A DNA stretch of 64,000 bases from Struthidea cinerea (Eukaryota > Chordata > Aves > Passeriformes > Corcoracidae): the NCBI GenBank assembly GCA_013397865.1, contig VZTI01001686.1, positions 958,258 to 1,022,257 of the forward strand, written 5' to 3'. Position 1 is the first letter of the stretch; each line of letters opens with the position of its first letter. The notes beneath the pieces were generated by a model. It saw only the letters and a list, made by a program, of their open reading frames with translations. It had not been told where the DNA came from and made no database searches. The translations under genes were made by a program, and so were the position numbers. Of the stretch, positions 26,600 through 39,159 are shown one piece after another.

Positions 26600-27640
26600 A
26601 AGAACAAGAAGGACAAATATCAGCTCTTCCAAATGAAGAAGGGTTGAAGGCAGAATCAGGGACAAAGGTGAAAGGGATTTTACAGGAGACAGCCTAACCT
26701 TGGTGTCCAAAGATACTGAAATTATAAAAGAGCTAATAAGCATCTGGAAGATAATAAACAAAAAATAACCACCATAGATTTGTCAAGAACGAATTATATC
26801 AACTGAACTAATTTATTCATTGACAGGTAACTGGTCCAGTGGGTAAAAAAAGAAGCAGCAGATACAATACAGGTTGACCTTAAAAAGACTTTAGACATAA
26901 TCCCAGATGACATGGAAGTACCCAAAGAAAACACAGACATAGGGAAATTGGTAAAAGAACGACATTGAAAATGAGTAATGACGTTCTGAGAAGTTTGCTG
27001 TCACTTCAGGAGAAGGACATCTGCTGGGATTCTTGAAAGCTATCCTAAATCAGACACTATGCACTATTTCTTGTAGTGACTTAATGGAAGCAATAGAGTG
27101 AATATATCCAATTTGCAGGTGGTACAAAGGTTGAAATGGTTCTGGAAAGAAGTGCTTGGAGAGGAGTTTCTAAATAAAAAAAAATTAGCTCAGTAGCAAT
27201 GGTAGTAATTGATGTCCAAATGATCTGAAATCAATTACAGGAAATTCAGTAATTGTAAGTGAAAAGTGCTGTAGCAAGGAAGCAAATAGTCAAATAAAAG
27301 ATGGGAGCATAATTGGATGGATAGAAATATTTTAACAGAGGACCTAGGAGTTGCAGTGAACCACAAACTAATTGAAGTTAGCAATACGATTGTTAGATTG
27401 CATTTGACCCTGGAACATCATCTGGAAAGCCATTAAAACTCATTCCCCAGAGGAATGCCTGGAGGTTTGCGTCCACTTTAGGTCAACAGCACAGGGGTAG
27501 ATAGGCTAACCAGCACATCTGGAGTCCAGAGGGCAAGTTCAGAAAAACTGAGAAAACATAACTTGTGAGAAGAGGTTGGAAGATTAAAGTTTCCTTAACT
27601 AAAAAGGAAAGGGACCTGGATAACATGGTAGCAGCTGCTC
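26600..27640 (+). mobile_element. Ancient decayed CR1-type LINE, ORF2 reverse-transcriptase region
   Basis: Several landmarks of CR1 ORF2 appear in the right order on the plus strand despite stops and indels: AAGCATCTGGAAGATAATAA (26739-26758), TTGTCAAGAACGAATTATAT (26779), a degenerate form of the LDFSKAFDTVPHD block at 26870-26915 (translates roughly VDLKKTLDIIPDD), the remnant of the FADD-type active-site region as CAGGTGGTACAAAGG (27116-27130), and a GACCTAGGAGTTGCAGTG block corresponding to DLGVxVDHKL (27341-27375). The catalytic aspartates are not preserved and the frame is broken many times, so it is inactive. The borders are approximate. Confidence 0.75.
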
Positions 27641-29053
27641 AGTGAGTAATCCTTGCTTGCCTGTCTCTCCACACTGTGTGGCTTCTGGAGCATAGGAGAG
27701 GCGAACTTTTGGTTGGTGGAGGGGGCATCACACCTCACCGTTAGAAAGCAAGGCACCAAACCTGCCCTGGTATCTCTGGTCTCCCACTGTGGCAACCTAT
27801 TTATCTGTACTTTTAAAACTGAAAGGTGCATTTTTGGCTGAAATGGCACTCCCTGTACCCCTTGAATGCATTTTCCTTCTGTAACTGGGAAGAAAATGTG
27901 CGGAAAACGCATCCTTCCAGATGGCATGGAGCACGTTTATCTGTATGGATATTGCCCCAGTGGAAGTGCAATACACATAAGTGGCATGCGGATGGGCAGA
28001 GAAATGTGAAACAAGGAGCTTTTCTTCCTGTGCAGTATAGCATTTCACTCAGCTATCTTACAAATTTATTATAAATCAGTAGGCTTGAGTTCTTAGGACA
28101 ACCTTTGGTCCCATCCTCTTGAGAACCCTGCTGCCAACCTTGCCCTCCCAGAAGGAGGGGAATTACATACATCTCGTCTCACTGAATTCCTTCTTTGTCC
28201 TAATATTAAAGGTTTTGAAGATTTATCATGCACCACATTTGTGCAACATCATCTGCCCACACACACATGCAGAGACCCATACACCCCTGGATGCCCAGGT
28301 GCACACATGCTCACACACTCATGAGGTGCCAAACCAAAAAAAAAGGTGAATAATTTTTAAAAAGAAGAAAGTAAAATATAATTTTGTTTTGCATTGTTGT
28401 TTCTTAAACCGAAAAATGCTGCAGCATGAAAAACAAATTAATATTTTCAATGTTTCCCATTTTTAGCCAGTGGTAGCTCGTTAACATGGATATTTAAGTG
28501 TTGGGAAAGATGCAGCTACTGCAATCCATTAAATACTGTAGTTAGGGAAAAAAGTGTATTTGGTGAACTATATATTATTTTAAATCAACAGAAGAACAGT
28601 ACTTCTGAAAATTAAACTGCTGTATCCCATCACTGCATCTAAATAAATGCCTTTCCATAGGTTATTGAAACCATCTTACAGTTAATGTGGGGAAAAGCAA
28701 TTTAGCTGTTATGGTGAAACTTTCCCAGCTTGAAAGCAGCATTTGAGATTGTGTTTATCTTGGACTCCATCTGGAAAATACACAAGCCTTCATCTCTCCA
28801 TTTGTGAGAGAAACACATTTTGTTTGTCATTTCTGTAGTGGAGGCTTTAATAGATTGCTTTTGGAGAACAGGAGGGAAAACTCATAATTCCTGATTTGGC
28901 ATTTCCTGAAGTTTTCTAGAATTTCTTTAAAGCTTCTATTGTTATTTTTATTCAGTCCAGGACACTCAAATGAGCTTCTCCAAGCTCTGTTCTATAATGA
29001 ATTTCAGACATCACTGTTTACCCTCTTCTTAGTTTTCCTGTCTTATTAACTAG

Positions 29054-29131
29054 CTCTCCTTCCAAGAGTACTGAAGTAGAGCAGAGCAAACAGCTGGCTA
29101 GGGCTGCTCCAGCTTTCTTGAAAGGCAAAGG
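29054..29131 (+). CDS. DTNA: DTNA exon: vr3 cassette, first part
   Basis: This 78-base exon begins after TTAACTAG. Its first base, C, completes a serine codon (AG+C); then it encodes SPSKSTEVEQSKQLARAAPA and FLKGK, and it ends in GG of a glycine codon. Human has SPPKDSEVEQNKLLARAAPA here, so the match is clear though looser than in the core domains. Together with the next exon it makes a 57-codon, phase-neutral cassette corresponding to variable region 3, included mainly in muscle isoforms (literature knowledge). The donor is GTAAGT at 29132. Confidence 0.93.
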
Positions 29132-29765
29132 GTAAGTTAAAGAGAAAATATGTTCTTAACTTGCACTAATACAGCTAAACCAAAACTTTTTCCTCTATTC
29201 CTCCCATTTTTAATGTATTCTATATAACTCTTTCCTGAGAAAATTGTGATAAGCAATTAACCCAGTGAGCTAAGTAGGACATGTTTAAATATATTTATGT
29301 ACACCTGGATGTATAAAGTCTTGATCAGACACTTCCAAGCAAATCCAGCTTGTGAATTCAGTGTGTCAGTCATATATGTTATATACCTATATTCATGTTT
29401 GTATGCAATATATAGTATATTAAAACAAATAATGCTGACCTCACAATTTGCTGTATTTTGTAGTAAATGGTACTGTATAGCTCCAGAGCTTCAGTCCCTG
29501 GCCTGATCTGGCATCTCACTGATTTCTGAGGCTGGCTCTGTCATCAAGTGGGATGGTACCATCCTAAATCACTAAATACTGAACATGTAAATTAAAATAA
29601 TAACAGAATAATTTCTGCATGTGGTGTGTTGTTTTGTTTTGATTTTTTTTCTAAGAACGCTGAAGTATTCATTCCTCGATTCCCATTTCACGATCTCACT
29701 TGCTCCTGCTCTCTGTTTATCTCTGTGTCTGTCTGCATCACACCCTCTCCCCGCCCCCGTTTCAG
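29132..29765 (+). other. Short intron inside the vr3 cassette
   Basis: A 634-base intron, AT-rich, with a TA-rich patch around 29371-29420. It ends in a pyrimidine- and C-rich tract and GTTTCAG. Nothing else recognised. Confidence 0.9.
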
Positions 29766-29858
29766 GTTACAGTACAGCCTCGATGTTGCAGACAGGCTGG
29801 CTGATGAACATGTACTCATCGGGGTGTATGTCAACATGCTACAGAGCAACCCCGCACG
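29766..29858 (+). CDS. DTNA: DTNA exon: vr3 cassette, second part (first syntrophin-binding helix)
   Basis: This 93-base exon completes a glycine codon (GG+G) and encodes LQYSLDVADRLADEHVLIGV followed by YVNMLQSNPA and a split arginine codon (CG). Human reads IQYSLNVADRLADEH here. The helix RLADEHVLIGVY resembles the next exon's RLDEEHKLIARY, consistent with two tandem syntrophin-binding sites, one of which is added only when vr3 is spliced in. The acceptor is TTTCAG ending at 29765. The donor is GTTAGT at 29859, weaker than the consensus because position +3 is T, which fits a regulated cassette. Confidence 0.94.
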
Positions 29859-32800
29859 GTTAGTGCAGGTTTGGCACCTTTGGGGGACCCTGGAAAGGGA
29901 CCTTGCTCAGCCAGATTCTCTCACTGTTTCCTCCTGGCCACAAGCTGAAGCAGCTCTTCATGAGTGCAAGCCTGAAGTGAATGTATATGAATATGGGGTG
30001 TGTCCTCCCAAAGCTGGTGGATTGTGGCATTTATTGCTGTTCTTTCTACCGAGGTTAGCAGGGTATTGCTAAGTATTGCAAATAACTGCTTAGTTAAGAA
30101 TGGCTGTGCAAATTGTTTGGGATACTGAGCTCTAGGCAGTGCAGGACTTGGTTGTGGTACAGAAATCTCACACCACAATGCTTAAACAAGCCTGTATTTT
30201 CAAGGTATTAGCTTTTGAGATCACATAATATGTAGCTTCACCTTCCTTGAAAGTTAGAAATTTTAATAGTACATAAATAATGATAATAGTTTTCTTATTA
30301 ACCTAGTGAGAGAAATTCATGTTGATTTTTACATGTCAGGCATTGCTTTCAAATCTGCCTGATCTCTGCATTGTTTGAATCTTGTATACATATTTTCCCT
30401 TCTCTCATTTAGACCCAGGGGTGTTAAATGGGTGTCTTGAACATAATCTACTGTTTCTGCTGGAGTAATTATAGAGCTTTGTCTCCTAAACCCATCAGCT
30501 GTCTTGGCACTTGAGATGCTGGCATTGCAGCCTGCCATGCCAGGGAAGGGAAGCCCTGCCTCACCTCTCCAAGTGCAACAGAATTCCATTGACTTTGCAG
30601 CCCTGTATCAGCAAGGTGGTGAGCAGTGTGGTATATGGCCCTAGAAAAGGTGATGTTGAGCAGAAAACTGCACAGTGTTTCTACCAAAACTGTGTTCAGG
30701 AGGTTTATTTTGCACATAACAAACCCTTCCGTTTCCTGTGCTGCCACTGCAGATTATTTGCTGTGTTAGAAGAAAGTCTCCATTTACTCCAGTATGTAGG
30801 AGGCAACAAGCCACTTCATTTAGGAGAGTGAATGCAATGGTTCTCTGCAGTCTTAAAAAATTCACTTCTGCATGTGGCTCCTGTTGAAAATGGCAGAAAT
30901 TTGTCATGCCCAGTGGGTAAGAAAGTCTGCCTCCATTGTCCTGGATCTGCTTCTCTACTCTGTAGCCCACTGGAATGTGCCAGTGGTGGGGGGCTGAAAA
31001 GGCAAACTAGGTTTTAGCGAGGAAAATGAAAGCCGTTTATCCTAAACAAAAATATTTTCAAGGGGAATTTCATTCCTGAAGAAGCACTTCCAGAAATCAG
31101 GCTTATTGAGGAATATTGACGCTGCAGCTGTGAAACAAGCTACTGGGGCATGTGTGTGTCCAGTCATTGCCCACCCATGACTGAGGACAGGAATATGCTT
31201 CCACTTGGTCTGGTTTGACAGGGAGAAGGAAATGTGGCCCTGGCTACCATGAGTGACTGACTTGATGTGGTTGTTCAGGAGGTGAGTGAAGAATGGACCT
31301 GGTTTAGGGTAATTCTTGGAGCTGGGCTGGTTTGCCAGGCAGGGCATTTTGGATGCCATGTACAGGATTCATTTAGCTTCAGTGAGGGCTACCAGTTCCT
31401 CACAAGACCTCTTTGTGGGTGCCTCGCCTCATCTTTGCTGTTTTCATCCTCCATTCTTTATATGCCAACCTCACCAAGTCGTAGCACATCTGTTTGCAAA
31501 TATGCGTATACAAATCTTATGCCATGATATCCAGCATTTATTTGGTTTTGAGGAATGAATGAGGGAGTCGCTGATAATGGCCTTAATTGTTTAAAGAACT
31601 GATGCAAAGCATAGTACATAACATTTGGTTACTGACATTAAATCACTGCAGTCACAGCATCCTGAAAGAGAAACAGTCTCAGTTATTGGTATAATTAGAT
31701 TTTGACAGAAACATAACCTAGAGGGGACAGCAGTCTTAGTCAAGCATCAGGCCGTACTGGATTGCCATTTTCTGCTTTGTTGGACTGAGATTGCTCGTAG
31801 AGAAATAGAATGGTTATATTTTGACAAAGACAAGAACAAAGTCTTGCCATCCTAAAGCTCCTGCGTGAAGCCAGTTTCCGGAAGAGTAGGTGAGACCTCT
31901 GCAGGAAGCTCAGCTGTTGGATCTCAGAGTCTGCGGTGGCATCTTCAGGCAAAGCTGAACTTCTCCTGCCCATGCCCCGAAGTGGCTGGATGCAGGTTCC
32001 TCAAAACCTACACACTTGTGTCAGGATGGTGCTGAGTTCAAGTTATTTCACCCTGCATCTTAAGAAGATTTGGTAACCTGAGGAAAGTATGTAGTTAACC
32101 AAAATGAGGTAGCTTCTGATTTAGGGGAGATTGCAGCTGCCCGGCTCTGCTGTTCAATCTGCCTGCAAAATACTACCTGTACCTATCCAGGCATCAGATA
32201 ATTCAAGTGCTTCTGGCAGCCAGAGATGCAAGGAGGAATGATTGTAGCTGGACCTTTATCTGCAAGAAAAACCTATAGAGATACTTCATGAACATAATAC
32301 ATAAAATTATCTGAAGAGCTGCATAGTGACATTTCAAAACAAAACAAGGTTTGGGTTTTTTTAGCTGTTAAGGCAGGCTAATTTACAGCTAATCAGCAGT
32401 CCAATATAACCCAGTATACCCTTTTTTCCTGCTTTAAGTGCAGCTAGTATTTATATTTTGGGCTTTGTGGAGTATTTTTAATTCATTTAATTAATTTTCA
32501 CTGCTCATCTTTATTTTTCATCTGCAGTTATTTGATACTGCAAGTACAAGTTTTCCTTTCCTTCTACCACAGGCTAATAAGCTACTTGAGGGTTTTTTAG
32601 AAGCCGGTACTCCAGAGCAATTTACAATTTAATGAACAAGAGGAAGAATTAATTCATTATTTATAGTAAGTGTATGGGTAGAAAAAATAGCCCTTAGCCA
32701 GATGTTTTGATTAGTTTAATTGCAAAGTCTTTTTTTAGTATTTAAAACCAATATTTGATACTTACTTTAGTTCACCTTTAGTGTCTGATTCTAAAAAAGA

Positions 32801-35800
32801 ACTTTTAACTGCAAATAGTTTTCATTTTTGTAAGTTAGAGACTTCACCTAGCTTTGAATATTAATTCCATATTTATCAGTCTTTTTCTTTTCAGGCACAG
32901 AAAAAAAAAAAGATAAATTAAAAGTAAGAGGTTATTTTGGTTCCACAGAAAGCTGTTTTCTGGGGGTTTTATGTTATACTGCATAGTACTATGTGAGTTC
33001 TATTTCTATATAAAAGTGCCGTGCTATTCTATGGCATTTTTAAAAATATCTACTAAGGAGGTGTGCACAACTCTAGCTAGGAAGGCTGGTCTAATCTTAC
33101 TTTAAAAGAGGATGACCATTCAGAGACCAGTTGCTACAGAGGAAACGTGTAGACATTTGGCTCCATTAAACAAAATTAGTTCTTGTAATTATTCCAACAT
33201 AGCTGAGTATTGCAACATTTTGGTGGTAAAATCATGGTGTTCTAAAGTAAATGGCAAATTAACAGTAGCAGAGGAGTCAGATGATTTGTCTCAGTTTAAA
33301 GGGTCTTAAAACCAGGCCAACGTTGAAAGTGTGACAGTTAAACAGGCCTCAGAATACATTTGGTGTGTTGCTGGTAGGCCTTGTTTGCTTTTTTTTTTAC
33401 AGCCCTGGGGCTTAGAAACCAACCCTTTAATTTGTCCGTATTTTTTATACCAAATTATTTATTAAGCGAGGGTTTGTAGAATAAGAGCATGTCACGAAGA
33501 CCACACTGACACCTCTGTTGCAAAAATTTCACAAGAGACTTGTCTAACCAGTGGTGATATAGTTGTAAGACCAGCAGGGAACATCTCCATCAACTATTGT
33601 GGTATGCCTACTGCAGAACAGGCTGGTCTGACACATCTGAAGCCTGAGAAGTGGCAAAGATCTTCCAGAGTCACTCCTTCGCTCATAGGTTATCATGTTT
33701 TTCACCCGTTGCTTGCAGTTTTGAGATCCCTTTTTTTATGGGGCTATCTTAGACCACAGAAGTCCTATTGTACAGGTGATAATATTGGATATTCAGTCTA
33801 CATCTGAATGGTGATAGATGCCAGACCAATTACTGCTAATAATTATAAGGTCTTTAGAGAAATGATCACTAACGGAGAAGAAGGAACAACAGTAGGACAT
33901 TTGTATGCAAAATGTCCAGTTTCTCTCAAAAGGATGCCTGAATCTTTCCCCTGAGGTCCCAAATTGTGCACATGTATTCATAATATTTTAAACCTTTTGT
34001 GTACTATTGTCTTACTGTATCACTGTGTGGTTGTCTGTGAAGTTGGTGAAGTAAAACAGAAGGGAATTATAGTAAATCTGAGAACTCTGAGATATAAAAT
34101 TCTGGGCAGTCGAGGCTAATGCTGCTGTGCATACTTCTCTGCTTTATGGTCACATAGGATAGGTATATTCCAGAAGTAAATTTATCTCAGACATTGAAAT
34201 TTAATTTTTAGAGCTTTGGGGTTAGTGATTTGTGGCTTTCATAGACCAAATTTGACTCATTGTTACATCTACTTTATGACATCCACCCATGCATAAATAT
34301 ATATCAAAGATATTAAATACAAGTAAGACTCAAAAAGCTGCAGTGACTTGGTTCATTCAGGAAAGCAGTTTTCTTAAGTGTTAGCTCACATCTCAGAACT
34401 CTGGTGCAGATTGTATTATGCCAACAAGTGGAACCATAATCCATTTTTTCAAGATGGATAATATGGCTGCACATTGCCATAAAAAGGAGAATTGATGCTG
34501 AATGCTTGCTGTTTTCACAACCATCTGTTAGGATGCAATGTTTTAGTCATTATGGTAAAATTAAAAATTAATTAAACTGTCATAAAAGTAGCCCTTACTA
34601 CCCAGTTTACATAATTTTATGTGTCTGCAAGAGTTGCTCACCCCTTTCTTTATCTGGATGACATAGTAAACAGTAAGCATGAGTATGTGAGACACAGAAC
34701 TGTATAAATTTAGAAAAATGCCTTTAGCTTTGGTCTTTTCAGAACATATATCAGTCATCCCACCAGAATCTCAGTAAGCATAAAATTAAGCTGTATTTTT
34801 AACTAAGTAAACATACCCAAAACCCGAAATGTTCATCTACCACCAGAAGTCTCACGTGCAGTCTGCAGCACAAGTTTTGTTTACACAGAACCTGTCTGTG
34901 TTCACTTTTCAGAGCTTTACTGTGTTTCTAAACCATGTTTGTGGTCTCACAGGTTATTATCAGAATGAGAAGAAGATGACGTTTGTCTCTTTTCTCTTGC
35001 ATCAGTAAGCTGTAGCAAATCCACATGACACCCAGCTTTAGTTTAATGATCAGTGAATATGAACCACTGCTCATCCTCCAAACATAACGTTTAAATCCTG
35101 GTGGATTTAATCAAGCCAACCAAAACATGGGCACTGTAGTTCCCTGAGGGACACGGAGATATGAACTCACTGAGAAGTTTTAGAAAAATATTCCTTTTAA
35201 ATATATCAGTTCTTCAAAAGCAGAGCTTTTGGCACAAGTGCCATTTTCCTCTGGAAGGCTTTTCAAGTTCAAAGTACAATTTCCGGGAAAAAAATCAGAA
35301 TAAAATCCCATGCACGGACTCTTGAAATGTGAAGCTCACTTGCCAGCAACCAGTTGAATGCCCAGAAGAGCCCGTGGGCAGGGAGATTTGTGCCTGTTTC
35401 CCTTCAGCCAAAAACCATCATACAGTTGCCAAGGGATAAGAAAAAAGGCCAGACTTACCTCTGTCTGGGGTAGTCCACAGACTGCCTTGGATTCTACACG
35501 GCAAAGCATTCCTGTCTTACGGACTTCATTTTTTCTCTCCTGTGTATACTAAAAGTAATGCAGTATAGGATTCTAAGGCCCAGGATTATCCAGGGTCAAC
35601 TAAGTCCTCTTCAGATTTCTGGTTTTGTCAGTTTATTAGTTTTGATGGTTCTCTGCAAACTTCTAAATGTTTAAAAGTAGTGAAGGTTCTCACTGTATTA
35701 CTTTTTTCCTGCTCATCTGACTAAATAATAGCTTCCATTTAAAATAAGGACAGCTCTAAAAGCATTAACCGGAGAGAAATATTTGCATTTTATATTCTTA

Positions 35801-36484
35801 GTGGGAGAAAAAAATAGTAAGGTGAAATATTTTAAAGGAATTCAGCATATTTTCTGTTTAGTTTTTACACTTGTGGATCAGTCATGTGACTCTCTGAAAT
35901 CTTGCTTCCAAATATCAAGAAACCAAGAATAAAAGAGAAATTCTGATTATAAATTCCTAGATCAGTGGTTCCAAACAGTGATCCATGAGATGTTGGTAAG
36001 TGCCCTGCAAAACTGTCCTAAATACTGTTTTCTGTTGCAAGTCTGACAAAGCCTCTGAAGCTTTTCTCAACAAACACTGAGGCTGCTGCTAATCCGCTGT
36101 CCAAAAAGTTAATCACTCTTCCAGGTGAGACAACAAAGCTGAGATACAAAATAAATGCTGACTGGTGGTCCGAACCACCTCCCAACCCTTTTTGGGCAGA
36201 GTAGTCTGCCCCTTGCATCCTGTACAACCTTTACTATGGGTTGCAGACTGCTGCTGTTCTCCCCCTAAGGGGAAGGTGCTGCCTAGGCCCTTAGAGCTGA
36301 TCTTTCTAGGGAAATTGCCCTCCCCCTTCTCCCCTTTGGTCAGTTAGCATCAGCTGTTCCTAATTTGGTGGTGGTTTGCTCCTTTGTTCTGTACTGTGGG
36401 GGTGTGAGGTGGTGGTGTGACTGAGGCAGTGGGGGTTTTGCCGTGTATAATCCTGTCTTCCCATTTCCCCCTCCCCCTGAGCAG
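29859..36484 (+). other. Intron after vr3
   Basis: A 6.6-kb intron of unique, AT-rich sequence. Several open frames of 60-109 codons on both strands (for example 30511-30831) lack homology. The last 90 bases combine G-rich clusters (36397-36437) with a dense C/T tract up to CTGAGCAG. No transposon recognised. Confidence 0.83.
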
Positions 36485-36572
36485 CGTCCTCGACAGTGCA
36501 AGTCGCCTGGATGAAGAACACAAGCTGATCGCCAGGTATGCAGCAAGGCTGGCAGCAGAAACTTCTTCATCA
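36485..36572 (+). CDS. DTNA: DTNA exon: constitutive syntrophin-binding helix
   Basis: This 88-base exon begins with C, which completes Arg (CG+C) after vr3 or Ser (AG+C) when vr3 is skipped. It encodes VLDSASRLDEEHKLIARYAA, then RLAAETSSS, ending on a whole codon. Human has MLESSNRLDEEHRLIARY. Both upstream donors leave two bases, so the frame holds with or without the cassette. The RLDEEH helix is the second, always present syntrophin-binding site (family knowledge). The acceptor is GAGCAG ending at 36484 and the donor is GTAAGT at 36573. Confidence 0.96.
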
Positions 36573-39061
36573 GTAAGTGTTTTAATTAAAGGAAGGTACT
36601 TTCCTTCTGTTGTGTTCCAGGGGCTTGGCAAGATCAGGGAAATTACATCTGACAGTGTAATGATTAATGGATTATTTTTCCCTATCCTTTTCATCAGAGG
36701 CTGTTATGCTTTAATAATAACACTTTTATGCAGTCCATTTAATCCAAAGAATCCACATACTAATGCATATAATCTGTATACTAATGCGGTGGTATTTAAA
36801 TAATTGCATCAAAGGGAATCTGACATCTTGAACTCAGGAAGGACTATAAAATATTGCCTGGACTAGCTTTGGTTAAAGGTTAATGATCTACTGCATTGGA
36901 CAAATGGGATGGTGAATCCATTTTACTCTCTAGCTCAAATAGCACAGCAACTAGAGCCCCTAAGTACTAAGGATACTAAAGAATGTTCTTCAGCAGGATG
37001 ACTGTAATGACCCCCTGCATTAGCCCTGGCTCCCATTTTCATTTCAGAGCAATGATTATTCTGCTCTCTATATCCAAAGATAGAAGGTGATGACAGGCTA
37101 AAACCTCACCAACTGCATTCAGGAACAAGAGAGAATGAAGCAGGAACCTAATCAAAGTATATAAAGTCTTAAATGGTACATAAAAGGTCAGCCTAGCTAC
37201 TTTTTTTCGATCTCAGCCCATTTGGTAGAAAAAGGGACGGTTGTTGACATCCCTTGAATGACGGTTAAGTGAAAAGCAGCTGGTCTGGAGTGCCCAGAAA
37301 CATCTTCACACTGGGGTTTACACGGTGGGGTCAATTGAAAGGGTGAAATTGGGCACCACACGTGGTGTAAAGATTCTGAGTCACATTCACACCAGGTGGA
37401 GATGAATCTGCTGCCCTGTGCAGACTCTGTCACGGAGATTTCACACTACCTGCATCTGCCTGGGAAGAGAGGGGTGCTCCTGTTCTGCCAACCCAGCCCA
37501 AATCAATCCTTTCCAAACATGTGACACAGTGTTTAAAATTTAAGGCAACCTGTAGATGATGGCCTTATTTCTGAAAGGCAGTAATTCTTTACGGGAACAA
37601 GATTTCCCATTAATAATGTCTCTGGTTAAAAATTGGTCGACATCAGTTCCATATAACATGTGTCCTTGATGTGGGGAAAAACAGTATAAACAGAGCTGAC
37701 TTGAAGGAAAATACTGAATTTCTCATTGCCATCCATCTGTGCTCTTTGAACAAAAGAGAGAGAAGGAAAAGAGAAGGTTTCTATAGACAGAAATCTTTCC
37801 ACGCAAAAGAGTGACACCCAGTAGGGGCAGTGGAAATTTTTAAAGCTTTGCTGATGGTCATTCTCGTTTTTTAAGGAACTAAATATATTAATAGCAGTGG
37901 GCATTCAGGATAAAGATCCTGATTCCTCCTGTATGAGTCATGTCCTCCACCAGCATGTATCAGTTCTTTATGCACTGTTCTTCTTCCCTGTGGTTGATGT
38001 GTTAATGGGAAAATGTATCCATGGCAGAAGAAATAGTGTGTGGTTACAAGGGAGGCGTACTGTCCTTTCCCCACAGACAGTCCTAACCTTTGTTAGGTTT
38101 GCTAGGCTGTTAAAATATATCTTCATCCTTTTTGAGGGTCCACCTCCTAGTGGAGGAGATGCCTGGCACCACATAAAATAGTGCTCCAGAGTTAAACTTC
38201 ACAGGGCTTTTTGTGGTGAGGAACCCTCCTATCACAGCAGTAACTCAGCAGAGTATTTTTAAATATCTGATTCTTTCAGGTTGGAGTTAGAAATAAATGA
38301 ATATCTTTGGTAGTTGTGAAACTTTTAAATGTCCTGCTCTGTGTTGTCATTGCTACGATACTGAAATACAGGGGTGTGAACAAGGAAAGCAATAACTGGT
38401 TATTGCTGATGGACATGCAAAAAGAGCATAGTCCAGTGAAGCTGTAGTGAGCACTGCCTAGTTTGGTGAGAGACAAATTCCCATCTCATTTTACTGGGGG
38501 AAAAGAAAGTTTTGCTGTACCTGAAGGACTGGGGAAAGAGGTTTTCTGAAGTATCATGAGAGCATATAGGAAAACTTGGCCAAATGGACCACACAGCCAG
38601 ACTGAAAACTGAGTACTGCTTTCAAACTGAAAGTAAAACCATCCTTTCAAGAGAGTGGAGCATCACTGCACTGGAAACACCTCCCGTTCTTTCTGGAGGC
38701 AGACACTGGTTTTTGCTTCAGTGTGTTCCTCTTGTCTGTAGCATCAAAATCAAGAGCTACATTAGAGCAACTGCCTGCAGCAGTGTCATTGCCTTTTACA
38801 ATTGGTTCAGAGGAAGCTGTGTGAAAAAGCAATGAATGACAGGATGGTAAACACTGAGTCTTATTTACTCTAGCACTTACTCTGCTTTTACTAGCAATGG
38901 TTCCATACTGGTATGAGCACAACATGAATGCTCTTTTTTTAGTGTAGGCAAGCTTGGTACTGCACTTTCTGTACACAGATTTCACAGAACAGATCTGTGT
39001 TGAACTCATGGTGCATGCTAGCTATTCCTCTTTCAATGCAGCCTTCTCTGTTTTACAACAG
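36573..39061 (+). other. Intron
   Basis: A 2.5-kb intron of unique sequence. A 10-base direct repeat (ATACTAATGC) occurs at about 36757 and 36779. It ends TTTTACAACAG followed at once by CAG, a tandem acceptor described with the next exon. Confidence 0.86.
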
Positions 39062-39159
39062 CAGCCGAGTCAGCAGAGAGGGGCATCAGATATCTCCTTC
39101 ACCATTGATGCAAACAAGCAACAAAGGCAGCTGATTGCAGAGCTCGAAAATAAAAACCG
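39062..39159 (+). CDS. DTNA: DTNA exon: entry to the coiled coil, with NAGNAG acceptor
   Basis: This 98-base exon encodes QPSQQRGASDISFTIDANKQ, then QRQLIAELENKN and a split arginine (CG). Human has QPPQQRSAPDISFTIDANKQ. The stretch QRQLIAELENKN starts the first heptad region of the coiled coil that pairs with dystrophin. The acceptor region is CAGCAG (39059-39064). The first AG gives the human-like Gln; the second would drop that Gln without shifting frame. The donor is GTAAGT at 39160. Confidence 0.95.

Larger units (their letters stand above)
21569..29053 (+). other. Long intron before vr3, containing a decayed CR1 segment
   Basis: At 7.5 kb this is the longest intron bounded by two exons in the window. 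It holds a T15 run at 24277-24291 and a heavily decayed CR1 reverse-transcriptase region at about 26600-27640 (listed separately). A CA-rich stretch (ACACACACATG and repeats of TCACACAC) lies near 28258-28320. No other gene found. Confidence 0.85.

Noticed and set aside
29626..30072. 148-codon frame spanning the second vr3 exon
   Set aside because: Only 29766-29858 is coding; the rest is intron on both sides, with clear AG and GT borders.
36397..36437. G-rich stretch before exon 36485 as a G-quadruplex
   Set aside because: Only two runs of three or more G, so the four-tract rule is not met.
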